In this document: positions 1-9,256 of the stretch, piece by piece
Numbering within the stretch: the stretch's first letter is position 1
Layout of the letters: every line of letters starts with the position of its first letter
Source: Candidatus Aminicenantota bacterium
Lineage (GTDB): Bacteria > Acidobacteriota > Aminicenantia > S016-38
NCBI GenBank assembly: GCA_027068075.1
Contig: JAMOUJ010000003.1
Location: forward strand, 1 to 52,500
DNA length: 52,500 nucleotides
Direction of reading: 5' to 3'
Made by a program: the position numbers and the translations under genes
Notes under the pieces: model-generated
What the model was told of the DNA's origin: nothing
The model's database searches: none
Seen by the model: only the letters and a program-made list of their open reading frames with translations

Positions 1-1173
1 CCTCAGGGGCGGCACATTGATGGGAAAAATGTTCAGCCGGTAAAAGAGGTCCTCTCTAAAACTTCCCTCCTCCACCATTTTCTCTAAATTCCTGTTGGTT
101 GCCGCAATTATTCTCACATCCACTGTGACTTTTTCATCGCTGCCCAGAGGGTATATTTCGCCGAATTGAAGGGTCCTCAGCAGTTTCGCTTGAAGTTCCA
201 GGGGTAAATCCCCTATTTCATCCAGAAAAACCGTGCCCCCGTTGGCCATGAGGAATTTTCCCGCTCTGCTGGACGAAGCGCCCGTAAAGGCCCCTTTTTT
301 GTAGCCGAAAAACTCGCTCTCCATCAAGGAAGAAGGAACTGAAGCGCAGTTTATCGTGACGAACCTCTTCCTCCTTCGGGGGCTGTTTTCGTGGATGGCC
401 CTTGCTATGAGTTCCTTTCCTGTGCCTGTTTCCCCCATTATCAGCACGGGAAGGTCGGAGTTTGAAACCACAACTACCTTTTGCAGCACTTCCATAAGTG
501 CCTTTGACTTCCCTGCTATCCCAGAAAATTTGAAGTCCTCTTTTATTTTCCTGAACTCCTCTAAGGGGGTTTCAAATTCGCCTATTTTCTCCAGGAACCT
601 GGAAAGAATCTCCGCGGACAACAAAGCGAAGTCAAGGTGACGCTTTGAGAACACCCCTGAGACGCTCCTGTTTTCAAGGTAAATCGTTCCAATCACCTGC
701 TTCCCTCCCCACAGTGGAACCGCCAGGACGGACCTGAGGGAAAGGTTCACCACAGAGGCGGCGGTCTTCAGCCGGGGGTCCTGGCAGGCGTTTTCAATCA
801 CAATTCCGCTCCGGTGCTCCCTGACCAACTGTATAACCGAGCGGCTCAGCGCCAGGTCCTCTCCTCTAAGTCCCCTTACGCTCACAACCCTGTACGGTGA
901 AAAAAGAGCCATCACCCCTCTTTCTCCCCCTGTAAATTCCAAAAGCAGATCAAGGGATTCGTTGTAAAACTCCTGAAGGCTGGATAGGTCCAGGAGTTTA
1001 AAGAGAAGGTTTATAAGCCCTTTATAGTATTCCTTCTCCTTGAGATCCTCTTCCAATTCGTAGAGTTTGGAGGAAAATTCTGAGAACCTGGCTCTCCATT
1101 GGCTCAGGGAATTTTCAGGAAACTGCATAAGGGCCTCTGCCATAAGTTCGCTGAATTCCTCAGATAGCGACAT
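1..1173 (-). CDS. GAF-domain sigma-54-dependent transcriptional activator (C-terminus beyond window)
   Basis: An open frame of 391 codons runs from ATG at 1173 to the left edge, so the C-terminal part of the AAA+ domain and any DNA-binding HTH are missing here. The N-terminus is helical, followed by a GAF-like region (about residues 60-195) and the sigma-54 interaction AAA+ domain from about 220. Visible motifs are Walker A GETGTGKE (247-254), the sigma-54 contact loop GAFTGA (294-299) and Walker B FLDEIGDL (about 316-323). There is no receiver domain, so control is likely through ligand binding by GAF or by phosphorylation from the neighbour kinase (inference). The start codon overlaps the end of the upstream kinase gene by 14 bases, pointing to translational coupling. 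Family assignment is secure; the regulon is unknown. Confidence 0.93.
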   Translation of the reverse strand, partial: MSLSEEFSELMAEALMQFPENSLSQWRARFSEFSSKLYELEEDLKEKEYYKGLINLLFKLLDLSSLQEFYNESLDLLLEFTGGERGVMALFSPYRVVSVRGLRGEDLALSRSVIQLVREHRSGIVIENACQDPRLKTAASVVNLSLRSVLAVPLWGGKQVIGTIYLENRSVSGVFSKRHLDFALLSAEILSRFLEKIGEFETPLEEFRKIKEDFKFSGIAGKSKALMEVLQKVVVVSNSDLPVLIMGETGTGKELIARAIHENSPRRRKRFVTINCASVPSSLMESEFFGYKKGAFTGASSSRAGKFLMANGGTVFLDEIGDLPLELQAKLLRTLQFGEIYPLGSDEKVTVDVRIIAATNRNLEKMVEEGSFREDLFYRLNIFPINVPPLR

Positions 1174-3730
1174 TCAATAACTCCCTTGCCTGCTTTTTTG
1201 TGCGAAGGCTTGAATAAGGAGAATCTATAATACTACGCAGGGTTTTCCTGGCCCTCTCTCTTTTTCCAAGTTTTATGTATACCTTTGAAACATCCAGCAG
1301 TATTCTCGGTACTTCAAACTTCACCTCAATGTCCCTGGAAGACCTGGCCAACTCCAGGCTTTTTTCAAAAAGCGAAAGCGCCCTTTGTGTCTTTCCCTCC
1401 CCGTATTCAATCAACCCTTCTATCCAAATCCTCTTGAAATGACCCTTCTTAAGTTCTTTTTCCCTCAGCAATTCGGCTGCCCTTTTCAGGTCTCCCATTC
1501 TTGCGTAGCATTCCGCCAAATCGTAGTAGGCCTCCGGGAGGGTGGTAAACTCCCCCAAGGATTTTTCAAAAAATTCCCTCGCCTTTTCCCACTCAAACTG
1601 CTGAAGATAACTGTAACCCATAAAATAATGGGTGAACTGCTTAGTTGTGGGAGAAACCTTCTCAAACCTTTCAAGTTCCCTCAAGGACTTTTCGTAGTCC
1701 CCGCCCCTTATCAGGGCCAGGGCCTTCATGTAGAAATCCCAGTGATGACCTGAAAGGGAATAGGAGAGGGCAAAGTTCTCAACGGCCCTTTTAAAGTCCA
1801 GAAGGGTATAGTAACTATAACCGGAAAAGAAGTAGGCGTCGGAATACAGGGGGTCTATTTTGGAGGCCCGGGAAAAATGCTTCAGGGCGGAGCGGGGGTC
1901 CTCCTTCTGCAAAAATATACGGCCCATTTGAAAGTACATAAAGGCCTTCAAGGGAAGGTTCTCATCGGAACACTTTTCAAGGGCCCTTTGAAGGAAATTT
2001 AAGGCCTTGTCCCAGTTCTTGCTCCTGAAATAAGAGGACGAGATCTTTATCATGGAGTAAATGTAACTTACATCCGCGGTGGGACGGTTCTCCGCCAGTT
2101 TGGCCTCTTCGTAAGTATCGGTCATCCTGCCCTTTGAATCCACATAAACCACCCTTCCCCTTCCGAAAACCACCCGGATAATCCCATCTTTAATTGAGAG
2201 GCTTCCACCCTGTTTTCCTCCCTCCGGAAGAGGGGTATAGAAAAGCAGGCCGTGGGAAAAACTCACTTCCTTCCCCAGCCATGGTGGGGCCTGGTCTCTG
2301 AAACCGTTTCCATCAAGGCAAAATACCACCATCTTGTGCCCCATCTGGTTGTTCACCGCCAGAACCACCAGGTCCTCCACTCCATCCCCGTTCTCATCGG
2401 AAAATTTAAGGGAGAATATCACCCCTGGATGCCAGTAGGTGCTGACATTCTCTTCACTGATCTTATCAAGGTCTTCGGAGGGTATCAACCTTATAACCGA
2501 GGGAAAGTAAGGATTGTTAATTCCCACGGCCACTATTTTCTTTCCCCGGCCCTTCCCTCCGACGATTTTCAAATCCCAAACCTCAAAGTTTTCGTCCTTG
2601 GAGTAAATGTTTCCCTTCCCCATCTTCAACTTGAGAAGTTGGCGGCCCTTAGCGTTAAAAACATACAAAAACCCCCACTCCTTAATGTTCTCCGCATGGG
2701 CGGTTCCTGCTATTACCTCCGGGCTTCCATCACCGTTTAGGTCAGATACCAAGGTCCTTTTTATATTTCCCTGAAGGTTCCTGACCCACAAAACTTTTCC
2801 CTTAGAGTTCATGGCCCTCAGGTCATTGGATGTATACACGAGGGAGCCTATTTTTGCGGTTTCGCCCCGGCCTCTCTTCAACAGAATGGGAAAAATTATC
2901 AGAGAACTTAATAGCAGGACCACAAAAAATAGGATTGCCGGCCTTCGGACAGATTGTTTTTTGCCGAGGTTCTCTCCAGATTTCAGGTAGTCTAAAACCT
3001 CTGAAATTGAAGGCCTTTTTTCAGGTTTTTTGGAAAGGAGTTTTGAGACAAGAAGGTCCATTTTTGGGGAAATCTCAGGGTTTTTCCTTGAGGGCAAGGG
3101 AGGATTTTTCCTTAAAATCTTATCCACTTTCTCGGACAAACTCTCCCCCTCAAAGGGATTCTCCCCGGTTAGCATCTCGTAAAGTATGCAGCCAAGGGAA
3201 AAAGCATCGCTCTTTTCATTTCCCGGGTCTCCCTCTATTCTTTCGGGAGCGGAATACTCTATGGTTCCGGAAAACTTCCCTGTCTCCGTTATGGATTCAG
3301 CCCCTTTTTCCATGGATATGCCGTAATCGCATATTTTCACCCCTCCCTTTTCTGAAATCAAAAGGTTGGAAGGTTTAAGGTCCCTGTGGATAATGCCGCT
3401 GGAATGCATAAAATTTAAAGACTCGGCTATCTGGATGAGGTAATCCAGGGCTTCTTCCTCCTTCAATGGGCCGCGCTTTAAAACCTCCTTCAGGTTTTTC
3501 CCCTGGACATATTCCTGGATTATGGCTATCTTATCCCCCCTATCCTCCACATCAAAAATCTTTACAAGCCCTGGATGGGAGAGTTTGGCGGCTGTCTCTA
3601 TTTCCCGCTGGACCCTCGGGTTTTTCTTTATTATTTTAATGGCTACAAATCTTTTCAGTTTTGTGTCAAAGGCCTTGAAAACCTCCCCTCCCCCACCTTC
3701 TCCCAGTTTCTCAATTATTTCGTATCTCAC
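1160..3730 (-). CDS. Transmembrane Ser/Thr protein kinase with FG-GAP-like and TPR regions
   Basis: Protein of 856 residues. The cytoplasmic Hanks-type kinase domain fills about residues 1-250: Gly-rich loop GEGGGGEV (10-17), Lys32 in VAIK, catalytic loop HRDLKPSN (115-122), and APE at 161-163. The metal-binding DFG is DYG (135-137), a tolerated variant. One membrane segment spans about 264-284. The outer part has strand-rich repeats with DLNGDGSPEV and DENGDGVEDL, calcium-type FG-GAP/VCBS-like loops, then TPR helices from about 550 to the end. Start is GTG at 3730, since no upstream in-frame ATG precedes a stop. The gene overlaps the sigma-54 activator downstream, so phosphorylation of that activator or its GAF domain is a reasonable inference. 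Extracellular TPRs on a kinase are less common than cytoplasmic ones. Confidence 0.93.
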   Translation of the reverse strand: MRYEIIEKLGEGGGGEVFKAFDTKLKRFVAIKIIKKNPRVQREIETAAKLSHPGLVKIFDVEDRGDKIAIIQEYVQGKNLKEVLKRGPLKEEEALDYLIQIAESLNFMHSSGIIHRDLKPSNLLISEKGGVKICDYGISMEKGAESITETGKFSGTIEYSAPERIEGDPGNEKSDAFSLGCILYEMLTGENPFEGESLSEKVDKILRKNPPLPSRKNPEISPKMDLLVSKLLSKKPEKRPSISEVLDYLKSGENLGKKQSVRRPAILFFVVLLLSSLIIFPILLKRGRGETAKIGSLVYTSNDLRAMNSKGKVLWVRNLQGNIKRTLVSDLNGDGSPEVIAGTAHAENIKEWGFLYVFNAKGRQLLKLKMGKGNIYSKDENFEVWDLKIVGGKGRGKKIVAVGINNPYFPSVIRLIPSEDLDKISEENVSTYWHPGVIFSLKFSDENGDGVEDLVVLAVNNQMGHKMVVFCLDGNGFRDQAPPWLGKEVSFSHGLLFYTPLPEGGKQGGSLSIKDGIIRVVFGRGRVVYVDSKGRMTDTYEEAKLAENRPTADVSYIYSMIKISSSYFRSKNWDKALNFLQRALEKCSDENLPLKAFMYFQMGRIFLQKEDPRSALKHFSRASKIDPLYSDAYFFSGYSYYTLLDFKRAVENFALSYSLSGHHWDFYMKALALIRGGDYEKSLRELERFEKVSPTTKQFTHYFMGYSYLQQFEWEKAREFFEKSLGEFTTLPEAYYDLAECYARMGDLKRAAELLREKELKKGHFKRIWIEGLIEYGEGKTQRALSLFEKSLELARSSRDIEVKFEVPRILLDVSKVYIKLGKRERARKTLRSIIDSPYSSLRTKKQARELLNVAI

Positions 3731-3832
3731 AATTTGAAGAGGAAACCTTTGCCCCCGTTGAAGAATCGGCTTTCAGCGTGTTTTTGCTTTCAACAGAACG
3801 ATGGGGCTTCTCCTTTTTAAACTCCACACCGT

Positions 3833-3841
3833 ATTTTACCA
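3833..3841 (-). promoter_or_regulatory. Extended -10 promoter for the kinase/sigma-54 activator pair
   Basis: Reading the minus strand there is TGGTAAAAT, an extended -10 element (TGn plus TAAAAT). It lies about 100 bases upstream of the GTG start of the kinase and just past the stop codon of the preceding propeller gene. No good -35 is seen at 16-18 bases. The 123 bp gap 3731-3853 otherwise holds no gene. Confidence 0.4.
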
Positions 3842-3853
3842 TACCCTGACCTT

Positions 3854-4924
3854 TTAAGGCTCTTTTCTTCGTTTTACGAGCACATAGCACAGGTCCTCAG
3901 TGCAGTCCACGAGATACACCTTAGAGGATGTAATAGAAAAGGGGTAGGCGACCTCCTCCGCCTCAGAAAGAAGTTTTCCATCCAGGGAAAATTCCCTCAA
4001 CTTCACCTTTCCTTCAGGAGAAGATTTCACCGCCAATATGCTGCCCTCAGGGGTAAAAAGGAGGCTGTCCATCACTGGGAGATGGGGATGAGGAAGGTTG
4101 GACGGTCTGAGTTTTTGATAAAGTTTTTTGCCCCGGGGATCCATCCAAGAAGCCCCGGTCCAGAATTTTATCCTTTCCTTGAGGAGGGCCTCGGTGACCT
4201 CTTTTTCCTTCCACCCCGTTTTGATCTCCTTCGCCTTCATGGTCCTGAGGTTGAAAACCAGGATGGTGGTGCGGTCGTTCCTACATAGGGCAAGGAGGTG
4301 GAGTTTCGGATTGTAGGCAGAAAGGTAATATATTTGGTAGGGCACTGTGTAATTCCGGCCTTTTTCCGAATAAGAAAAACTGTGATACATTAAATCACCG
4401 TGGATCTTTCTGAGTTTTCCGTCCTTTTCCATTAAGTAATAGTCCAGGTGAGAACCGATGAAAACGATCCCTCCTTTCCTCTTGGATTTAAAGCCGTGAG
4501 ATAGGCCTAATATTATTTCCCCGGCGCCCCCAGCATGAAGGTCCTCCACGGCAAAGGGGGCCGGGAATTTTACTGTGATGGTCCTCAGGAATTTTCCCTG
4601 GCTGTTGAAAACGTTTAAAAACCGGTTTCCTCCCCAGTAGTCTCCCTGTATTATGAGGCCCTGGGGAGAAATGTTGAAGACCCCAAACCAGCGTTTGAAA
4701 AGGCCAGGCCCCTCTCCCTTTCCTCCGAATTGAAAAAGGAATTTGCCCTTCTCAGAGAAAACTTTAATGGAATAATCCTTCCGATCGGAAACGTAAATCT
4801 TACCCTTCCAGGTGTGTATGCCCTTGGGATGAAAGAAAACAGGCCTCCCTTGGTGGGAAAGGGGAAATCTAATCTCTCCCGAAGCAAAACCGAACAATAA
4901 AAGTAAAAGGGCTGCTCTTTTCAT
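3854..4924 (-). CDS. Secreted six-bladed beta-propeller protein
   Basis: Protein of 356 residues when started at ATG 4924, which has a strong Shine-Dalgarno (AGGGGGGTGAG) just upstream; a longer frame from 4942 has none. The N-terminus is a signal peptide (MKRAALLLLLFGFASG). The body is strand-rich with NHL/6-bladed-propeller style repeats such as GIHTWKGKIYVSDRKDYSIK followed by FQFGGKGEGPG, the hallmark Phe-Gly-Gly-x-Gly-x-Gly-Pro-Gly loop of 6-bladed propeller proteins. No catalytic residues are recognisable and the ligand is unknown. It is a distant relative of the divergent lipoprotein at 4994, which carries an IGKKGEGPGEY version of the same loop, so the two look like a head-to-head paralogue pair. 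Its 3' end precedes the kinase gene, a possible sensing link (inference). Confidence 0.8.
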   Translation of the reverse strand: MKRAALLLLLFGFASGEIRFPLSHQGRPVFFHPKGIHTWKGKIYVSDRKDYSIKVFSEKGKFLFQFGGKGEGPGLFKRWFGVFNISPQGLIIQGDYWGGNRFLNVFNSQGKFLRTITVKFPAPFAVEDLHAGGAGEIILGLSHGFKSKRKGGIVFIGSHLDYYLMEKDGKLRKIHGDLMYHSFSYSEKGRNYTVPYQIYYLSAYNPKLHLLALCRNDRTTILVFNLRTMKAKEIKTGWKEKEVTEALLKERIKFWTGASWMDPRGKKLYQKLRPSNLPHPHLPVMDSLLFTPEGSILAVKSSPEGKVKLREFSLDGKLLSEAEEVAYPFSITSSKVYLVDCTEDLCYVLVKRRKEP

Positions 4925-4958
4925 TCTCACCCCCCTACTCATTATAAGAGAAAGGGCT

Positions 4959-4987
4959 TTGACAGGAAAATTTGATTCTGATATTGT
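4959..4987 (+). promoter_or_regulatory. Near-consensus promoter giving a leaderless start at 4994
   Basis: A perfect -35 TTGACA (4959-4964), a 17-base spacer and an extended -10 TGATATTGT (TG 4979-4980, hexamer 4982-4987). Six bases separate the hexamer from the ATG at 4994, so transcription should begin at or next to the start codon. No Shine-Dalgarno precedes that ATG, consistent with a leaderless mRNA. Confidence 0.75.
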
Positions 4988-4993
4988 CCCAGT

Positions 4994-6022
4994 ATGAGAA
5001 GGACTCTTATAGCGATAGCAGCCTTAGCCATAGCCCTTGCATCCTGCAAGAGGGAGGCCCAAAAGACGGGGAAACTTGAGACTTTCAAACTTGAGAAGGT
5101 GGCGGATTTTACTTCCAGGGAGGACATAGGGGTGGTGCTGGAGGCCACTATATCTCCTCCGGAGCGGATCTTCTTCTTTGAAGCGGGAAGGGGACTTATC
5201 TTCGGACTATCCCTATCCTCACCGGAGAAGATGGTGCAGATAGGAAAGAAAGGAGAGGGACCTGGCGAATACGCAGGGCTTTCCAGCATTTACGCCGCAG
5301 ACGGCAAGATCTACGCCCTGGATTCTAAATCAAAGATTCTGGTCTATTCCTACGAGGGAAAACTCCTTCAGGAGCAGAAGTTCAAAACGGACATTGGTTG
5401 GGGAAAGTTCGTAGGGAAGATGGGCGAAGCAGTTTTCTTTCACTCCATCTACTTCAAGGACACGGTAAATCCCTATCTGGTGCTTTACGAATGGAAGGAA
5501 GGGGAGGAACCCGAAAAAATCATGGAACTTCCGGTGGTGGCTGAGATAAAGAAGCGGGAAGCAAAGGGAAAGGTAATGTTTCAGATTTTCTTCCTCAGTT
5601 TTCCTACCTACGCCCTGGTGAACGGGAACTTGCTCTATTCCGCCTCTCCCTCCTACAGTCTCCACCTGAGGAGCCTGGACGGGAACACAATTTGGGAAGT
5701 TTCCCTCAAAGCCCCTCCGGCGGAGGTCCCTCCCTTTTTCAGAAAGGTCTGGAAAAAATCCAGGAAGAAGTTTTACCCGGTTATAACTGCCTTTCAGTGT
5801 AGGAAAAGAATATGCGTTTTGAGCAATTACTATAAAGACGACAAGCCCAGGCTGGATGTGTTTTCTATGCAGGGCAAATTTCTCCGCTCCTACCTATTCC
5901 CTATTAAGATAGAGAGGCCGGTGACCTACCCCATCAGGGTTCAGGGAGAATACCTCCTCTACTTCCCCAACGGAAAGGAGGGAACGGGCTTCGTGCTTTA
6001 TCGCCTGCCGGAGGACATTTAG
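4994..6022 (+). CDS. Six-bladed beta-propeller lipoprotein
   Basis: Protein of 342 residues. The N-terminus MRRTLIAIAALAIALASC is a lipoprotein signal with lipobox LASC and lipidation at Cys18. The mature part is strand-rich with propeller repeats, including IGKKGEGPGEY and a second strand cycle IYALDSKSKILVYSYEGKLL, as in 6-bladed NHL-like propellers. No enzyme motif is seen; binding of a protein or carbohydrate partner at the cell surface is only a guess. It is transcribed away from the paralogue at 4924 and its stop overlaps the end of ackA by four bases on the opposite strand. The start is set by the lipobox and by the promoter lying directly in front of it. Confidence 0.8.
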   Translation: MRRTLIAIAALAIALASCKREAQKTGKLETFKLEKVADFTSREDIGVVLEATISPPERIFFFEAGRGLIFGLSLSSPEKMVQIGKKGEGPGEYAGLSSIYAADGKIYALDSKSKILVYSYEGKLLQEQKFKTDIGWGKFVGKMGEAVFFHSIYFKDTVNPYLVLYEWKEGEEPEKIMELPVVAEIKKREAKGKVMFQIFFLSFPTYALVNGNLLYSASPSYSLHLRSLDGNTIWEVSLKAPPAEVPPFFRKVWKKSRKKFYPVITAFQCRKRICVLSNYYKDDKPRLDVFSMQGKFLRSYLFPIKIERPVTYPIRVQGEYLLYFPNGKEGTGFVLYRLPEDI

Positions 6023-7215
6023 AGCCTGGATACTATTTCCATCGTGTCCCGGGCTATGACCAATTCCTCGTTGGTGGGAACCACCAGCACCTTCACTTTA
6101 CCCTTGGAAATAATCCCCTCTTTACCACGGATAGTGGCCCTGTTTAACTCGTCGTCAATCTCTATTCCAAGAAACTCCAGCCCCTCGCAGGACCACTCCC
6201 TTATGAGAGGGGAGTTTTCCCCTATGCCGGCGGTAAAGACCAGGGCGTCCAGCCCTCCCATGGCCGCGGCGTATGCCCCTATGTACTTTTTAACTTTGTA
6301 CGCATACATTCTGAGGGCTAACTCGGCCCGGGGGTTTCCCTTCTCCGCAGCCTCCTCCAGGTCCCTCATGTCCGAGGATATTCCGGAGACCCCCAGCATG
6401 CCGCTTTTCTTGTTGAGAAGGTGGTCCACCTCCTGGGGGGTCAGCCTCAGTTGGTTCTGAAGGGCTAAGGGAACGGCAGGGTCCAGGTCTCCGCAACGGG
6501 TTCCCATGTAAAGACCCTCCAGGGGGGTGTATCCCATGGTGGTGTCCACGGACTTCCCTTCCTTGACCGCACACATGGAGGCTCCGTTTCCTAAGTGGGC
6601 GGTTATCATCTTCAACTCCTGGAGGGGTCTTCCTAAGATGGAGGCGGCCCTGGCAGAGACATAGCGGTGGGAGGTCCCGTGAAAGCCGTATCTCCTCACC
6701 CTCCTTTCCTGGTATATGTGGTAAGGGATGGCGTACATGTAACTGTGGGGGGGCATGGTCTGGTGAAAGGCGGTGTCAAAAACGGCCACCATGGGCTTGC
6801 CGGGCAATTTCTCCTGGGCGGCTAAAATCCCGGCCAGGTTCGCCGGGTTGTGGAGGGGGGCCAGGGGAATGCATTCCCTTATGCTCTGGATCACCTCGTC
6901 GGTAATGAGGACGGAGCCGGAGAACTTCTCGCCGCCGTGGACTACCCGGTGCCCCACGGCCCCTATCTCATCCGGCTCCTTCACCGCACCGTATTCCGGA
7001 TGGGATAGGTACTTCAAAATCAACTCTATGGCCTCGGAGTGGTTCTTTATCTCCTCTTCCACCACTATCTCACCCTGAGCACCACGATGCTTTAAACGGG
7101 AACCCTCAAGGCCTATCCTCTCCACCAGGCCCTTGGCCAGGACCTTTTCGCCCTCCACCTCTATGACCTGATATTTTACAGAGGAACTTCCCGAGTTCAG
7201 GACCAGGACCTTCAT
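6019..7215 (-). CDS. ackA: Acetate kinase
   Basis: Acetate kinase makes ATP and acetate from acetyl phosphate and ADP, the energy-yielding last step of acetogenic fermentation. The 398-residue length is normal. The N-terminal ASKHA phosphate loop VLNSGSSSVKYQ, the signature TTMGYTPLEGLYMGTRCGDL, the HRVVHGG motif and the C-terminal TAGIGENSPLIR are all intact. The gene is last in the minus-strand operon, only three bases after pdxJ. No phosphotransacetylase gene is in the window. The presence of ackA shows that the organism can gain ATP fermentatively even though cydAB is encoded nearby. Confidence 0.97.
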   Translation of the reverse strand: MKVLVLNSGSSSVKYQVIEVEGEKVLAKGLVERIGLEGSRLKHRGAQGEIVVEEEIKNHSEAIELILKYLSHPEYGAVKEPDEIGAVGHRVVHGGEKFSGSVLITDEVIQSIRECIPLAPLHNPANLAGILAAQEKLPGKPMVAVFDTAFHQTMPPHSYMYAIPYHIYQERRVRRYGFHGTSHRYVSARAASILGRPLQELKMITAHLGNGASMCAVKEGKSVDTTMGYTPLEGLYMGTRCGDLDPAVPLALQNQLRLTPQEVDHLLNKKSGMLGVSGISSDMRDLEEAAEKGNPRAELALRMYAYKVKKYIGAYAAAMGGLDALVFTAGIGENSPLIREWSCEGLEFLGIEIDDELNRATIRGKEGIISKGKVKVLVVPTNEELVIARDTMEIVSRL

Positions 7216-7218
7216 TTA

Positions 7219-7932
7219 TTATCTCCGCAGAAGGGCCTTCATCTGGGCCACCGCCTCCTTTAAACCCACGAAGACCGCCCTGGAAACTATGGCGTGGCCT
7301 ATGTTGAGTTCCTCTATCTCCTCAATGGCCACTATGTCCTTTACATTCCAGTAGTTCAGGCCGTGGCCGGCAAGGACCTTGAGGCCCAGTTTGGAGGCCA
7401 AGCGGGCCGCCTTCTCTATGGCGAACAACTCCTTCTCTCCGCCCTCGGATTCTGCGTATCGGCCCGTGTTTATTTCCACTGCGGGGATTCCCAGTTTAGC
7501 GCAGGCCCGTATTTGCTCCGGATCGGGATCAACGAATATGGAAACCGCTATCTCCGCCGCCAGGAGTTTGGATATCAGGGGCTTTATAAATTCTCCCTGG
7601 AGGACCACATCAAGCCCCCCTTCGGTGGTGATCTCCTCCCTCCTTTCCGGAACCAGGGTTACCTGGTGGGGAAGGGTCTTCAAGGCTACCTCCACCATTT
7701 CCTCGGTGGCCCCCATTTCCACATTTAGCATGGTTTTGACGGTTCTGCGGAGAAGTTCCACATCCCTTTCCTTGATGTGGCGTCGGTCTGCCCTCAGGTG
7801 GACGGTTATTCCATCGGCCCCGCCCAGTTCCGCCAGAAGGGCCGCCTGGACGGGATCGGGCTCCTCGGCCTTCCTGGCCTCCCTTATGGTGGCTATGTGG
7901 TCAAGGTTTACCCCAAGTTTTACATCTTTCAT
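7219..7932 (-). CDS. pdxJ: Pyridoxine 5'-phosphate synthase
   Basis: PdxJ condenses 1-deoxy-D-xylulose 5-phosphate with 3-amino-2-oxopropyl phosphate to pyridoxine 5'-phosphate in the DXP-dependent vitamin B6 route. The 237-residue protein begins [16 protein letters not shown], the family N-terminal signature with its catalytic His, and contains [20 protein letters not shown]-type strand and [12 protein letters not shown] near the C-terminus, all as expected for the TIM barrel. It lies between glmM and ackA with gaps of four and three bases, so it is co-transcribed. Presence of PdxJ implies the DXP-dependent rather than the PdxS/PdxT route. Confidence 0.97.
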   Translation of the reverse strand: MKDVKLGVNLDHIATIREARKAEEPDPVQAALLAELGGADGITVHLRADRRHIKERDVELLRRTVKTMLNVEMGATEEMVEVALKTLPHQVTLVPERREEITTEGGLDVVLQGEFIKPLISKLLAAEIAVSIFVDPDPEQIRACAKLGIPAVEINTGRYAESEGGEKELFAIEKAARLASKLGLKVLAGHGLNYWNVKDIVAIEEIEELNIGHAIVSRAVFVGLKEAVAQMKALLRR

Positions 7933-7936
7933 TTTA

Positions 7937-9256
7937 TTAATCCTCCAGTATATTTTCCCTCTTCAAAATCTCCTTCAGAAACTTCTCCAGGGCCTCCATG
8001 ACCTCCTCGGTCTTCTCCGGGGTCTTACTCTGCACCATGATTCGGAGAAGGGGCTGGGTCCCCGAATACCGGACCAGAAAATAAGCGTCTTTGAACCTTT
8101 CCTTCAGGGCCCTCATCCCTTCCTGATATCCCTTCAGCCTCTCCAGGGGCCTTTTGCTCTTAACCGGTATGTCCAGGTTTTTCTGGGGGTAAAGCGTAAG
8201 TTTCTCCCGCCAGAGGGAGGGTTTTTCCCCTTTTTCCGCCAGATAGGAGGCAATGAGGACCGATGTGAGAATCCCGTCGCCGGTGGGGAGTATCTTCCTG
8301 AATATGGTGTGGCCGGACTGCTCCCCTCCTAAGATGGCCCCTATGTGCATCATTTTTTGAAAGACGAACCTGTCCCCCACCGGAGACCTGTAAAGCAAAA
8401 CCCCCATTTCGTTCAGGGCCTCCTCCAGGGCCAAGTTGCTCATCACCGTGGCCACCACCCGACGGTTCCACCTTCGCCCCTCTTCCAAGAATTTACGGGC
8501 CATGAAATAGAGGGTGTGATCCCCGTTCAAGATCTCCCCGTGTTCGTCTATCCATATGCAGCGGTCCGCATCCCCGTCGTAGGCAAAGCCCACCGTGGCC
8601 CGGGTCCTCTTCATCTTCCAGGATATCTCCTGGGGATTTTCCGAGCCGGTCAAATTTATGTTCCTCCCGTTGGGCTTTGGGGAAATCTCCTTAACCCTGG
8701 CTCCCAGGCTTGAGAAAACCTCCTTCGCCACCCGGTATCCCGCTCCGCTGGCGGAATCCAGAAGAACCTTCATCCCCCCCAGGTCCTTCCCGTGGGAGAT
8801 AAGAAAATCCCTGTAAAACCCATCCATGCCCACCTTTTTCCAATTTTTGCCCCGATTAAGGTTCAGATAGGTGAGGCTCAGGGTCTCCTCTTCAATCTCC
8901 TTCTCCTCCCGGGTGGAGAGTTTTCTCCCGAACTGGTTTATCAGTTTAATCCCGTTGTCCAGAAAGGGATTGTGGGATGCGGAAATGGAGATCCCCAGGG
9001 CAAACCTGAAACTGGGAACCAGATAGGCCAGGGAGGGGGTGGGAAGCACCCCGGCGGAGGTGAGTTGTCCGCCACCCTGGGTTATCCCCTCCGCCAGAAG
9101 TTCCTCTATCTCCTCGCCGCTCTCCCGGGTATCCCTGACCGCCAGGATCCTGGGAAACCTCTTGCCCAGAACATATCCAAGCCTCAGGATGTTTTCCCTG
9201 GTCAGGGGTTCCTTCCACACCTGCCCCCTTATCCCATCGGTGCCGAAGAGTCTCAT
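7937..9256 (-). CDS. glmM: Phosphoglucosamine mutase
   Basis: GlmM interconverts glucosamine 6-phosphate and glucosamine 1-phosphate for UDP-GlcNAc and hence peptidoglycan and LPS. The 439-residue alpha-D-phosphohexomutase starts [11 protein letters not shown], has the phosphoserine loop [11 protein letters not shown] (Ser94 carries the phosphate), the metal loop DGDADR and the C-terminal phosphate-binding RYSGTQP. The Gln in SGTQP replaces the more usual Glu. It overlaps the cdaR-like gene by four bases. The cdaA-cdaR-glmM order is the classical c-di-AMP locus, where the cyclase and GlmM interact in other bacteria. A phosphomannomutase activity cannot be excluded from sequence alone, but context favours GlmM. 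Confidence 0.94.
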   Translation of the reverse strand: MRLFGTDGIRGQVWKEPLTRENILRLGYVLGKRFPRILAVRDTRESGEEIEELLAEGITQGGGQLTSAGVLPTPSLAYLVPSFRFALGISISASHNPFLDNGIKLINQFGRKLSTREEKEIEEETLSLTYLNLNRGKNWKKVGMDGFYRDFLISHGKDLGGMKVLLDSASGAGYRVAKEVFSSLGARVKEISPKPNGRNINLTGSENPQEISWKMKRTRATVGFAYDGDADRCIWIDEHGEILNGDHTLYFMARKFLEEGRRWNRRVVATVMSNLALEEALNEMGVLLYRSPVGDRFVFQKMMHIGAILGGEQSGHTIFRKILPTGDGILTSVLIASYLAEKGEKPSLWREKLTLYPQKNLDIPVKSKRPLERLKGYQEGMRALKERFKDAYFLVRYSGTQPLLRIMVQSKTPEKTEEVMEALEKFLKEILKRENILED

